DNA of 64,000 nt from CAVTQY01 sp963736975 (GTDB taxonomy: Bacteria > Pseudomonadota > Alphaproteobacteria > Acetobacterales > Acetobacteraceae), in contig CAVTQY010000001.1 of assembly GCA_963736975.1 (NCBI GenBank), positions 3,596,001 through 3,660,000 of the forward strand, read 5' to 3'. This document shows positions 52,571 through 61,159 of the stretch, one piece after another (positions within the stretch are counted from its first letter, which is position 1; the number at the start of each line of letters is the position of its first letter). The notes under the pieces are model-generated. The model was not told where the DNA came from and ran no database searches. It was given only the letters and a program-made list of their open reading frames with translations. The position numbers and the translations under genes are program-made.

Positions 52571-53425
52571 ATGAAGGTAGTCCTTTTCTGCGGCGGTTTG
52601 GGGTTGCGGCTACGCGACTATGCCGAGCACATTCCGAAGCCGATGGCAGCAATCGGGTACAGACCCATTTTGTGGCACGTAATGAAGTACTTCGCGCACT
52701 TTGGCCATCGAGACTTTATTCTCTGCCTCGGCTATCGAGGAGATGTGATAAAGCAATACTTCCTAAATTATAGCGAGTGCATATCAAACGACTTTGTTCT
52801 CTCGAATGGCGGAAAAACTCTCCAACTCGTCAATAGCGACATTGGTGATTGGAACATTACCTTTGCAGACACAGGACTCCGTTCCAATATTGGGGAGCGG
52901 CTCCTTGCCGCGGAAAAGTATCTCGGAGGCGAGGACGTCTTCTTGGCCAACTACTCGGACGGGCTTACCGACCTGAACTTCTATCGATATCTAGAATATG
53001 CACGCAGCCTCGACAAAGTAGCGACATTCCTGAGTGTTAAACCCAGCTTAAGTTACCACATAGCGCGCACGGATGGCACTGGGCTCGTTACAAACATTGA
53101 TGAAGTTGCACGTTGCGGCATACGGATCAATGCCGGATTCTTTGTTCTGAAAAGAGAAATCTTTAACTTTCTGGGATCTGGTGAGGAGTTGGTCATAGAG
53201 CCGTTCCAACGCCTGATCCGTGAAAGGCAATTAGCGGCATACGAGTACAATGGGTTTTTCGCCGCTATGGATACTTTCAAGGACAAGCAGCTTCTGGACG
53301 ACCTGTATGAAGGTGGCCACGCTCCATGGGAGGTTTGGAGGCAGACGAGCGAGACACCTGTGGAAAAGCAGCTTTTCCCGGCGGGGAGGTCTGTGGACGG
53401 CGTGGACCAAGTCTGTGTCCTCTGA
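52571..53425 (+). CDS. rfbF: Glucose-1-phosphate cytidylyltransferase
   Basis: A 284-residue enzyme making CDP-glucose from CTP and glucose-1-phosphate, the entry to CDP-3,6-dideoxy and branched sugars. The NTP loop is FCGGLGLRLRD at residues 6-16, followed by PKPMAAIGYRPILWHVMKY and ILCLGYRGDVIKQYF, closely matching RfbF. The loop has FCGG in place of the usual LAGG. The C-terminus is about 25 residues longer than typical. No CDP-glucose 4,6-dehydratase gene is visible in the window; it may lie beyond the right edge or be replaced by the SDR at 57118. Confidence 0.9.
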   Translation: MKVVLFCGGLGLRLRDYAEHIPKPMAAIGYRPILWHVMKYFAHFGHRDFILCLGYRGDVIKQYFLNYSECISNDFVLSNGGKTLQLVNSDIGDWNITFADTGLRSNIGERLLAAEKYLGGEDVFLANYSDGLTDLNFYRYLEYARSLDKVATFLSVKPSLSYHIARTDGTGLVTNIDEVARCGIRINAGFFVLKREIFNFLGSGEELVIEPFQRLIRERQLAAYEYNGFFAAMDTFKDKQLLDDLYEGGHAPWEVWRQTSETPVEKQLFPAGRSVDGVDQVCVL

Positions 53426-53618
53426 GTGATGGAGCCCGGCGCTCCTCCCGGCATTCCTAACAACGGGATTGCTAAGCTTGTTTCGGACTGAACGTGGCCC
53501 GTCCTCACGGGTAGGCGGCCGGAATAGCGGTCAGGGCAAGAAATCATCCGCCGTAATCGAAATTCGCGGATCAATTGCCCTGAGCCTCGCACCGCTCAAC
53601 CTTTGAGAAGGAGCCGAC

Positions 53619-53912
53619 GTGAAAAAGAGCCGGTTCACTGTGGAGCAGATCATAGAAATCCTGCAAGAGCAGCAGGCCGGAATGAAAGCTTCGGAGGTGT
53701 GCATCAAGCATGGCATTTCGCAACCGACCTTTTACGGATGGAAGGCGAAATTCAGCGGACTCAGTATATCGAATGCCAAGCGGTTGAGGCAGCTCGAAGA
53801 CGAGAACGCAAATCTGCGACGACTGCTGGCGGAAGCATTGCTGGATAACGCCGTTATGAAGGGCAGCACGTCGAACAAGGGCGGAATTTCGGGTGCCAGG
53901 GAAGAGCTGTGA
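53619..53912 (+). mobile_element. IS3-family transposase OrfA remnant
   Basis: A GTG-started frame of 97 residues begins KKSRFTVEQIIEILQEQQAG with the IS3 OrfA helix-turn-helix (ASEVCIKHGISQPTFYGWKAKF) and leucine-zipper-like NANLRRLLAEALLDNAV. After that point the sequence diverges (MKGSTSNKGG), and the OrfB integrase is absent: the next gene starts 137 bases on. It is therefore a truncated insertion sequence. It lies between rfbF and the cupin-methyltransferase gene and interrupts the operon. Confidence 0.85.
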
Positions 53913-54048
53913 TGGCGGGTTGGCAAAGAACCGTCGGGTGCAGCATGACCGGTGGCGGGCGGCCCCAAAGGTCAACAGTGCTGAATGCCGGCGTCGTGCG
54001 TCCGCGCTTTTGCAGTTTGGCAAGTCTGGGAACAGTCGGAAAAGGGTA

Positions 54049-55395
54049 ATGCAATACATACACTCCCTTCCAGCTTGGCCGTCATTCAAGGACAGAGGTC
54101 TGTCAGGCTATGCGTTCGGGCCACTGAAGCAGAAGGATCTCGACATCTACTATGTCGAGGTTGAGAGCGGGCATGATACTTTTATGGTTAGCAGGAAGAT
54201 TACCCGCACCTACTATGTGCTATGCGGAAGCGGCTACTTTACTATCGAAGGTCGTACGTATGACGTCGGCCCCGGCATGCTGGTCGAGGTGCCTCCGCGT
54301 GTAGAATACTCGTACTCAGGCAAGATGAGACTTCTAATCTTCTCACGGCCACGGTGGTTTGTCGGCAACGACAGATTTACGAGATGGAACCGCGACGTAA
54401 TCGATAGTGATCTGGCTCCTCCCCCGCAAAACCGGCTCTGGCTTGCGCGATTGATACAATTAAGGCTGTTTGGGAACTCGCCGGTCGGAGCCTATCTCCA
54501 GGTCAACCAGAAGCTGTGGAATAATTTGCCTTTGCAAGTCACGTCTTGGGCGGTAATCAAGGCATATGGAGAATTCTTGCATAAACTGGCTCGCGCAAGC
54601 GGAACCCGAGCGCAGGCATGCAGCACATTCTTTCTCCGAAACCGGCCGCTGCTTGAGTTAATCCAGCGCCTTGCGCAGCGATCGCAAAAAAAAGATGTTT
54701 TGAAAGTGGCAGTGCTCGGCTGCAGCACAGGTGCCGAAGTTTATTCCGTGGCATGGAAAATACGCACTGCGTGCCCCGACATAAAACTGACGTTGCACGC
54801 GATCGACATCTCCGGCCAGGCGATCGAGATTGCCGAAAAAGCGGTTTACTCCTTGGGTCCGGGAAAGGCTGGAGAGGCCAGCATTTTCGAACGCTTGTCG
54901 AAGTATGAAATTGGGGAAATGTTTGAGCAAGACGGAGATAACTTGACTGTAAGGACCTGGCTGAGGGAAGGCATAAAGTGGCACGTTGCCGATGTGGGAG
55001 ACTCAGGGATAGAAGACGTTTTGGGCCCATATGACCTTGTGCTCGCGAACAATTTCCTTTGCCACATGGAGAACTCGGTGGCTGAAAGATATTTACGCAA
55101 TATCTCTCAATTGCTGGTTCCGGGTGGGCACTTACTGCTTTGTGGAGTCGATCTGGACGTTCGTACAAAGGTTGCTAATGATCTGCGCTGGAATCCCCTG
55201 CAAGAATTACTTGAGGATATTCACGAAGGCGACCCATGCCTGAGACATCTTTGGCCGTGCCACTATGCTGGATTGGAACCTTTGGACAAGGCAAGAAGCG
55301 ACTGGAGGCATCGTTATGCAGTCGCATTCAAAGTTGGTGTTCCCGCTAAAGCAAATAGAGACTTTGGTGCGGATGAGTTCGTAATATCCGCATGA
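54049..55395 (+). CDS. Cupin / CheR-like methyltransferase fusion protein
   Basis: A 448-residue two-domain protein. The N-terminal third is a cupin barrel (about residues 30-105: IYYVEVESGHDTFMVSRKIT, YVLCGSGYFTIEGRTYDVGPG, LVEVPPRVEYSY). The C-terminal part, from about residue 190, resembles CheR-type protein methyltransferases: KVAVLGCSTGAEVYSVAWKIR for SAM, LHAIDISGQAIEIAEKAVYS, and YDLVLANNFLCHM. The middle 70 residues are unassigned. The ATG at 54049 is preferred over an upstream in-frame start because the sequence before it derives from the IS scar. It lies in the polysaccharide island and may act on a nucleotide sugar bound by the cupin or on an envelope protein; this is unresolved. 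Confidence 0.8.
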   Translation: MQYIHSLPAWPSFKDRGLSGYAFGPLKQKDLDIYYVEVESGHDTFMVSRKITRTYYVLCGSGYFTIEGRTYDVGPGMLVEVPPRVEYSYSGKMRLLIFSRPRWFVGNDRFTRWNRDVIDSDLAPPPQNRLWLARLIQLRLFGNSPVGAYLQVNQKLWNNLPLQVTSWAVIKAYGEFLHKLARASGTRAQACSTFFLRNRPLLELIQRLAQRSQKKDVLKVAVLGCSTGAEVYSVAWKIRTACPDIKLTLHAIDISGQAIEIAEKAVYSLGPGKAGEASIFERLSKYEIGEMFEQDGDNLTVRTWLREGIKWHVADVGDSGIEDVLGPYDLVLANNFLCHMENSVAERYLRNISQLLVPGGHLLLCGVDLDVRTKVANDLRWNPLQELLEDIHEGDPCLRHLWPCHYAGLEPLDKARSDWRHRYAVAFKVGVPAKANRDFGADEFVISA

Positions 55396-55713
55396 CCTGG
55401 GCAGGAGTTTTTGTATCTTCGACACGTTTGAGGACTGCGAGGGACTATAGCGGGCGCTACACCAAAAACGGTAGAGCGCGTCCGCCCGCGTTATGAGGCC
55501 TCGGATTCGAAAGTGACGCAACAGCGCACTTAGGAGCAAGTTCGTGTCGCTTATCAATAAAGCAAGTCATACCTTGCGCTAGCCAGCAACGAGGCTGCCG
55601 AGCAAGCTTGCTACGGACGGACACTTGCGAACGGACGCTCTAGCGCGGCGGGAGAAAGAGAACCCCGCCCATCTCAAGCAGGCCGGTAGCCGGGTGGTGC
55701 AAGGGGACGTTAA
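55396..55713. other. Intergenic stretch without a gene
   Basis: There is no convincing reading frame or strong promoter. A short translated piece around 55625-55740 is not recognisable. It is possibly another fragment of a degraded element. Confidence 0.4.
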
Positions 55714-57012
55714 ATGGGTGAGCAGGCAACAGGTCCTAAGAGAATTGCCCTGTTTGGACATTTTGATGGGACGAATTTCGGCAATGAGTGCACGTTACAG
55801 ACAGTCCTTTATCATCTTTATCGATTTCAGCCAGATGCTTATGTAACCTGCATTTGCTCAGGTCCGCAGATCACGGCAGACGCTTATAATATCGAAGCAA
55901 TACCGATTACTGCGGGGTTTCTCAAATCCTGGGTCCCAAGATATCGCTTCACGAGAATGATGCGGAAGATTTGTGCGGCGCTGAGGGAGCCCTGTGAGTG
56001 GCTTAAAGGCATTCGAAATCTCAAGGGTGCCGACATGCTCATAATCCCTGGGACCGGATTACTGACGGATGCCTATGGTCTACGAAGCTGGGGTCCTTAT
56101 GGCTTACTCAAATGGTCGCTGATAGCGAAAGTCTGTGGCAGTAAATTGGTTCTCCTCAGCGTTGGAGCGGGCCCTATTTATGGAATTGTAGGAAAATCGC
56201 TTATAAAGCTCATTCTCGCCCTAGCCGACTTTCGATCCTATCGGGATGCCTCGACAGTCCAATATCTTAAAGGCATTGGACTCGCCAAGGATGACGAGCA
56301 GATCTATCCTGATCTGGTATTTAGCCTGCCAAAGTGCTGGATGTCCCGCCGTATTAGGACGGTTGGTTGCAGACCTGTTGTGGGGCTCGGTCTGATGGAA
56401 TATGCTGGAAAGTACAGCGCGCGCCAGGGAACCGAGACTATCTTTACGAAGTATTTGGGAGCTCTTGTGGAAGCTGCTGAGTGGCTTCTGAGGCATGGCT
56501 ACGACATCCGCCTACTGAGTGGTGACGTTGGAGATTCTCAAGCGAGACGCTCATTCCGACGTTTGCTCAAGGAGAGATGCCCAGCCGTCGACGATAATAG
56601 AATTGTTGACGTGCCGGTAAGCTCTGTTGCGGACCTTCTCTCACAGATCGCAATGACCGATTTTGTGGTGGCGACCAGGTTCCATAACCTCGTACTTGGA
56701 TTTCTGTGTGGTAAGCCGGTCATCTCAATTTCATTCCATCATAAGTGCGAGTCGCTGATGGCGACAATGAAAATGTCGGATTACTGCCTGAGGATCGATG
56801 AGTTGCAGGCAGACGAACTGATAGATACGTTCTGTCAACTGGAAACGAATGCAAATATGCTGCGAGCTCTGATCCGGGGGAGAATAGAGGCATTCCGATT
56901 AGCGCTTGATTGGCAATATGCCCATTTATTCCGTGATGCGGAACGGGGGCTTCGAACGGACGAAGCCACTACTGATGGCGGACTATCCTGGTTCCTTCGT
57001 TCCGACGCATAA
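55714..57012 (+). CDS. Polysaccharide pyruvyl transferase family protein
   Basis: A 432-residue GT-B-like protein of the PS_pyruv_trans family. The opening IALFGHFDGTNFGNECTLQT matches the glycine/asparagine-rich first loop. KLVLLSVGAGPIYG, DFRSYRDASTVQYLKGIG and DFVVATRFHNLVLGFLCGKPVI are further family hallmarks. These enzymes add pyruvate ketals from PEP to sugars of exopolysaccharides, giving negative charge. It is likely to decorate the repeat unit made by this island. The start at 55714 leads directly into the first strand. Confidence 0.88.
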   Translation: MGEQATGPKRIALFGHFDGTNFGNECTLQTVLYHLYRFQPDAYVTCICSGPQITADAYNIEAIPITAGFLKSWVPRYRFTRMMRKICAALREPCEWLKGIRNLKGADMLIIPGTGLLTDAYGLRSWGPYGLLKWSLIAKVCGSKLVLLSVGAGPIYGIVGKSLIKLILALADFRSYRDASTVQYLKGIGLAKDDEQIYPDLVFSLPKCWMSRRIRTVGCRPVVGLGLMEYAGKYSARQGTETIFTKYLGALVEAAEWLLRHGYDIRLLSGDVGDSQARRSFRRLLKERCPAVDDNRIVDVPVSSVADLLSQIAMTDFVVATRFHNLVLGFLCGKPVISISFHHKCESLMATMKMSDYCLRIDELQADELIDTFCQLETNANMLRALIRGRIEAFRLALDWQYAHLFRDAERGLRTDEATTDGGLSWFLRSDA

Positions 57013-57117
57013 TTTACCCAGGGTAGAGACATCGGTCGATCCGGCCGGCATAAGCGCCGGCACCCGGGTAGCGCGGTTCCGACCAAAGTATCCAGGTTTT
57101 ATCTGTGGAAGGCAGAC

Positions 57118-58251
57118 ATGACACGTATGCGAGTTCTAGTAACGGGGATCGACGGATACATCGGGGCTGTCCTTGGGTCGCGGCTGCTGGAGAGTGGCTT
57201 GGAGGTTGTGGGAATCGACTGCGGCTTCTACCGGGATGGATGGTTGTACAACGAGCCAGGTCCCCGTCCACTTACCCTGACAAAGGACGTGCGCAGGATC
57301 GAGCGAAAGGATGTCGAAGGATTTGATGCGGTCGTGCACCTAGCTGAGCTTTCTAATGACCCCCTAGGGGAGCTGAACGAGAAGACTACATACGACATAA
57401 ACCATCACGGGTCAGTAGCGCTGGCGCGGATTTGTAAGGAGGCTGGTGTTTCGCGGTTCGTCTATGCATCGTCCTGCAGCGTTTATGGAGCAGCTGAGGA
57501 CGGAAGCGAGCGTAGCGAAGACTCCCTACCCAATCCGCAGACCGCATATGCGAGATGCAAGGTGCTGGTCGAGCGAGATGTCGGAAGTCTGGCTGATAAT
57601 CGATTCTCGCCCATCTTCCTGCGCAACGCGACTGCATTCGGGGCTAGTCCACGCATGCGGTTCGACATCGTTCTCAATAATCTCGCCGGGTCCGCTTGGA
57701 CCACGAGTGATATCAGGATGTCGAGCGACGGGACGCCGTGGCGGCCGCTTGTTCACGTTGCTGACATATGTCAGGCCATTGTCCTAGCTCTGAATGCCCC
57801 ACGTGAAGCAGTCCACAATGAGATCTTCAACGTCGGGGGTGACGACCAGAATTATCGGATCGGAGAGATAGCAGCGATCGTAGGACGCATCTTCGATGAC
57901 TGCAGGATCACGTTCGGCCGCGCGAGTCGTGACAATCGCAGCTACCGTACTGCCTTTAGCAAAATTCGCCGTCATCTGCCAGAGTTCCAGTGCCAGTGGT
58001 CCGCCGAACGCGGGGCACGTCAGCTACGCGAGATCTTCGACCAGGTACGCATGAGCGGTGACACGTTTTCCTTCCGAGCGTTCACGCGACTGAAGCAGCT
58101 GATGCATCTCACCTCGACCGGGCAGATTGATGCGGACTTTTACTGGCTGCGCCCCCACAGCGGCGACTTGCCCTCGTCGATAGCGAGCCGGAGAGAGCTG
58201 GCCGCACGGAAGTTGATGCAGGGCGCGGAAACTGTGGAGGTGCGGCAATGA
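57118..58251 (+). CDS. NAD-dependent epimerase/dehydratase (extended SDR)
   Basis: A 377-residue extended SDR. The Rossmann motif is TGIDGYIG at about residues 9-16 (Ile-Asp in place of the usual Gly-Ala), with YASSCSVYG and the YARCK catalytic pair. FNVGGDDQNYRIGEIA near residue 240 is typical of dTDP- or CDP-sugar epimerases. Its product probably feeds RfbC and the oxidoreductase downstream. The stop overlaps the RfbC start (ATGA). The tail of about 70 residues beyond the standard fold is unusual. Confidence 0.9.
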   Translation: MTRMRVLVTGIDGYIGAVLGSRLLESGLEVVGIDCGFYRDGWLYNEPGPRPLTLTKDVRRIERKDVEGFDAVVHLAELSNDPLGELNEKTTYDINHHGSVALARICKEAGVSRFVYASSCSVYGAAEDGSERSEDSLPNPQTAYARCKVLVERDVGSLADNRFSPIFLRNATAFGASPRMRFDIVLNNLAGSAWTTSDIRMSSDGTPWRPLVHVADICQAIVLALNAPREAVHNEIFNVGGDDQNYRIGEIAAIVGRIFDDCRITFGRASRDNRSYRTAFSKIRRHLPEFQCQWSAERGARQLREIFDQVRMSGDTFSFRAFTRLKQLMHLTSTGQIDADFYWLRPHSGDLPSSIASRRELAARKLMQGAETVEVRQ

Positions 58252-58839
58252 TTTTCACAGAGACCGAGCTAGCCGGCGCGTTCCTCGTCGATCTGGCGCC
58301 GCATAAGGACGACCGCGGTTTTTTTGCGCGAACTCTTTTGTCAGAATGAGTTCGCGGCGCACGGGCTAAAGCCGCTCGTGGCGCAAGCAAATATCGGTGC
58401 GAACTGCCGGCGTGGGACGGTTCGAGGAATGCATTTCCAATTTCCACCGGCCGCGGAGACTAAGTATGTGCGCTGTGTCCGGGGCGCCGTACTAGACATT
58501 GTTGTGGACTTGCGGCCGGAGTCCCCCACTTATCTACGACACGTTACAGTTGAGCTTTCCGCCAAAAACCAGCGCGGGATTTACATACCTGAGCGCTTTG
58601 CCCATGGCTATCAGACACTGGAGGACGATACCGACACCGTATATCTGGTCGGTGAATTCTACACCCCCGGTGTCGAGGGCGGCTTGCGTCATGACGACCC
58701 GATTCTGGGACTAAAGTGGCCGCTGCCGGTCGAGGTGATTTCCGAAAAGGACAGGAATTGGAAACTGCTTCAGGAGACTGAGGCGGAATTGCGGCGACGG
58801 ATGTCGGAGCCGAGTCTTATGCCGTTGAACGCTGCGTGA
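58248..58839 (+). pseudogene. rfbC: dTDP-4-dehydrorhamnose 3,5-epimerase family protein, frameshifted
   Basis: The ATG at 58248 overlaps the previous stop (ATGA). It reads MIFTETELAGAFLVDLAPH followed by DDRGFFART, the RmlC start. One extra base near 58335 then puts the continuation FCQNEFAAHGL out of frame, and a stop follows in the original frame. Removing it gives 196 residues with RGMHFQFPPAAETKYVRCVRG, the catalytic-His motif, and YIPERFAHGYQTLEDDTD. The enzyme epimerises C3 and C5 of a 4-keto-6-deoxy sugar nucleotide; here probably on the CDP or dTDP sugar from the upstream SDR. Whether the gene is dead or mis-sequenced is open. Confidence 0.85.
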
Positions 58840-58864
58840 TCAAAGCATCACCTGGAACAGAAGA

Positions 58865-60163
58865 ATGATTATAGTTGATAGAGCGCTCAGGAGTCGCGCT
58901 GAGGCAAACAACCCTATAAGGGTAGGCGTGGTAGGCGCCGGTTTCATGGTACAGGGATTGACTAATACGATAGTCAATTCGGTTCCCGGGATGCGCGTGG
59001 TGGCAATCTCAAACCGGCACCTGGAACGTGCCATCTCAGTGTTCCGCTATGCGGGTCTTGAGCCTGCGATAGCAGAGAGTGCACTAGGGTTCGAAAAACT
59101 AGCGGCTGCTGCAACGCCGGTCGCTACTGAGAACGCTATGCTGATATGTAGGAGCGATTACGTCGACATTGTGGTGGACGTCACTGGCTCGGTCGAATTT
59201 GGGCTGCATGTCGCCCTAGAGACGATGAAGCACGGCAAGCATTTCGTCATGATGAATGCCGAGCTTGACGCGACGCTTGGCCCCATTTTGCAAGTCTATG
59301 CCCGCAAATACGGGGTAATCATATCAGCTTGCGATGGTGACGAGCCCGGGCTGCAGATGAACCTCTACCGCTGGGTCAGAGGCCTCGGGCTCACACCCCG
59401 GGTTGTTGGCAACGTCAAGGGATTACAGGACCGCTATCGCAATCCAACCACCCAGGCGGGCTTCGCGGAAAAGTGGGGACAAAACCCCACCATGGTCACA
59501 TCTTTCGCTGACGGCTCGAAGATCAGCTTTGAGCAAACGATCGTCGCTAATGCAACTGGTTTCAAGGTACGGTCGCGAGGTATGTCGCGCGGCTTAGAAT
59601 ACAGAGGCGACGTTATGAAGATCGGAGAGCTCTATGATATCGACGAGCTGCGCCAGCTTGGAGGCATCGTAGACTATGTGGTTGGAACACCGTCGACCAA
59701 AATCTACTGTCTCGCCGAGCATCCAGATCCGAAGCAGCAGCATTACCTGAGCCTGTACAAAATGGGCGATGGCCCGCTTTACAGCTTTTTTGTTCCCTAT
59801 CACCTTGTGCACTTTGAGGTACCTTTCTCGATAGCTCGTGTTGCACTGTTCGGTGACGGTCTTGCCGCACCTTTGGGCGGGCCGGTGGTAGAGGTTTGCG
59901 CGGTGGCGAAGCGGGACCTCCGAGCTGGTGAGATCCTGGATGACTACGGAATGTACATGAGCTATGGAGAAGCCGTAAACGCCCGGGAAATGTGGCAGAA
60001 GCGCTACCTGCCGGAGGGCCTGGTGGCCGGCTGCCAGTTGCTTCGGCCGGTTTCGCGCGACGAGGTGATCACCTACGACGACGTGATCCTACCTGCCGGG
60101 CGGCTCGCTGATGAATTTCGCCGCGAGCAGTATGTGCACTTTTTCGGATCCAGTCCGATCTAA
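58865..60163 (+). CDS. NAD(P)-dependent oxidoreductase with SAF domain
   Basis: A 432-residue protein. The N-terminus has a Rossmann loop VGVVGAGFMVQGLTN, and the middle resembles homoserine-dehydrogenase-like catalytic domains (DIVVDVTGSVEFGLH, DGDEPGLQMNLYRW). The C-terminal region from about residue 345 (VAKRDLRAGEILDDYG) is a SAF domain. Proteins of this type occur beside RfbC and PIG-L genes in clusters for branched or amino sugars. The sugar modification it performs is not known. It starts 25 bases after the RfbC stop. Confidence 0.85.
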   Translation: MIIVDRALRSRAEANNPIRVGVVGAGFMVQGLTNTIVNSVPGMRVVAISNRHLERAISVFRYAGLEPAIAESALGFEKLAAAATPVATENAMLICRSDYVDIVVDVTGSVEFGLHVALETMKHGKHFVMMNAELDATLGPILQVYARKYGVIISACDGDEPGLQMNLYRWVRGLGLTPRVVGNVKGLQDRYRNPTTQAGFAEKWGQNPTMVTSFADGSKISFEQTIVANATGFKVRSRGMSRGLEYRGDVMKIGELYDIDELRQLGGIVDYVVGTPSTKIYCLAEHPDPKQQHYLSLYKMGDGPLYSFFVPYHLVHFEVPFSIARVALFGDGLAAPLGGPVVEVCAVAKRDLRAGEILDDYGMYMSYGEAVNAREMWQKRYLPEGLVAGCQLLRPVSRDEVITYDDVILPAGRLADEFRREQYVHFFGSSPI

Positions 60164-60860
60164 AGGCGGCATTGTAGTTACGGACCGTATAAAAAGGAGA
60201 CGCGAGTTGCTGCCGCTTATTCTCTCCCCGGAGAGGCGGGGTCCCTTAAAGCTGCTTTGCCTGGGCGCCCATTCCGATGACATAGAGATCGGTTGCGGCG
60301 GAACGGTCCTGCGCCTTATCGCGGAGATCCCTCACTTGGCGGTGCGATGGATTGTCTTCAGTGCGGCCGGGATTCGCGAAGCAGAAGCTAGGAACAGCGC
60401 CACCGCGTTCCTTCAAGGTGTCGCGGACAAGCGGGTTGATGTGTGCGCGTTTCGCGATGGGTATTTTCCCTACCAGGGTGCGGAGATCAAGGACTACTTC
60501 GAGACCATCAAAGGCGACTTTGATCCAACACTGATCCTGACGCATTGGCTCGATGATGCCCACCAGGATCATCGGCTGATTGCGCAATTGACCCAGAATA
60601 CGTTCCGTGATCACCTCGTACTTCAGTATGAAATTCCCAAATACGACGGCGATCTTGGCAATCCTGTTCTTTTTCTGCCGCTGACACGGGATCAAGTTTA
60701 CCGAAAGATGGAAACTATCGGCCGGCATTTCCCGAGCCAAACAAAGCGCCAGTGGTTCTGCGACGAGACGTTCCTGGCAATTGCGCGACTCCGTGGCATT
60801 GGTTGCAATGCCCCCGAAGGAGTGGCTGAGGCATTCTACACAAGCAAGATCGTTGTCTGA
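60111..60860 (+). CDS. PIG-L family deacetylase (2)
   Basis: A 249-residue LmbE/PIG-L-like protein. The first motif reads GAHSDDIEIGCGG, with AHSDD in place of the usual AHPDD, and the second DDAHQDHR; zinc ligands are preserved. DPTLILTHWLDDAH lies between. Compared with PIG-L 1, the Ser for Pro is notable. Start is uncertain: ATG 60111 overlaps the SAF gene by 53 bases, while the conserved core begins near 60240, and no later in-frame start has a strong ribosome site. It likely removes an N-acetyl group from a sugar nucleotide in the same branched-sugar route. Confidence 0.85.
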   Translation: MNFAASSMCTFSDPVRSKGGIVVTDRIKRRRELLPLILSPERRGPLKLLCLGAHSDDIEIGCGGTVLRLIAEIPHLAVRWIVFSAAGIREAEARNSATAFLQGVADKRVDVCAFRDGYFPYQGAEIKDYFETIKGDFDPTLILTHWLDDAHQDHRLIAQLTQNTFRDHLVLQYEIPKYDGDLGNPVLFLPLTRDQVYRKMETIGRHFPSQTKRQWFCDETFLAIARLRGIGCNAPEGVAEAFYTSKIVV

Positions 60861-61159
60861 CCTAGCCGACTATGACGAGGTGCGGAATGTGACGGGGTAA
60901 GATCCGACACGATGCAGCTCGATAGTCTGAATTAGGTAATACCTTCCGCGGAATACACCGCAACATATCGCCCTTGGACGGGAAACTACTGGAATTTGCC
61001 CTTTTGGGTAGAGCACCCAAGTGGTTGATGCGATTTCCTGTCTGAAGTAGCCATAAAGGAAATAATTCTCTGTCCGACGCATCTGTCACCGCTGATCTCG
61101 CCCTTGACGTCCTGCACAGCGGGCCGTCTTCTCCTATCGTTCGTCATGATTATGTCCCC

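Noticed and set aside
53893..54048. Longer N-terminus for the cupin-CheR protein
   Set aside because: The extra 52 residues come from the IS remnant and its flank and do not resemble a cupin leader.
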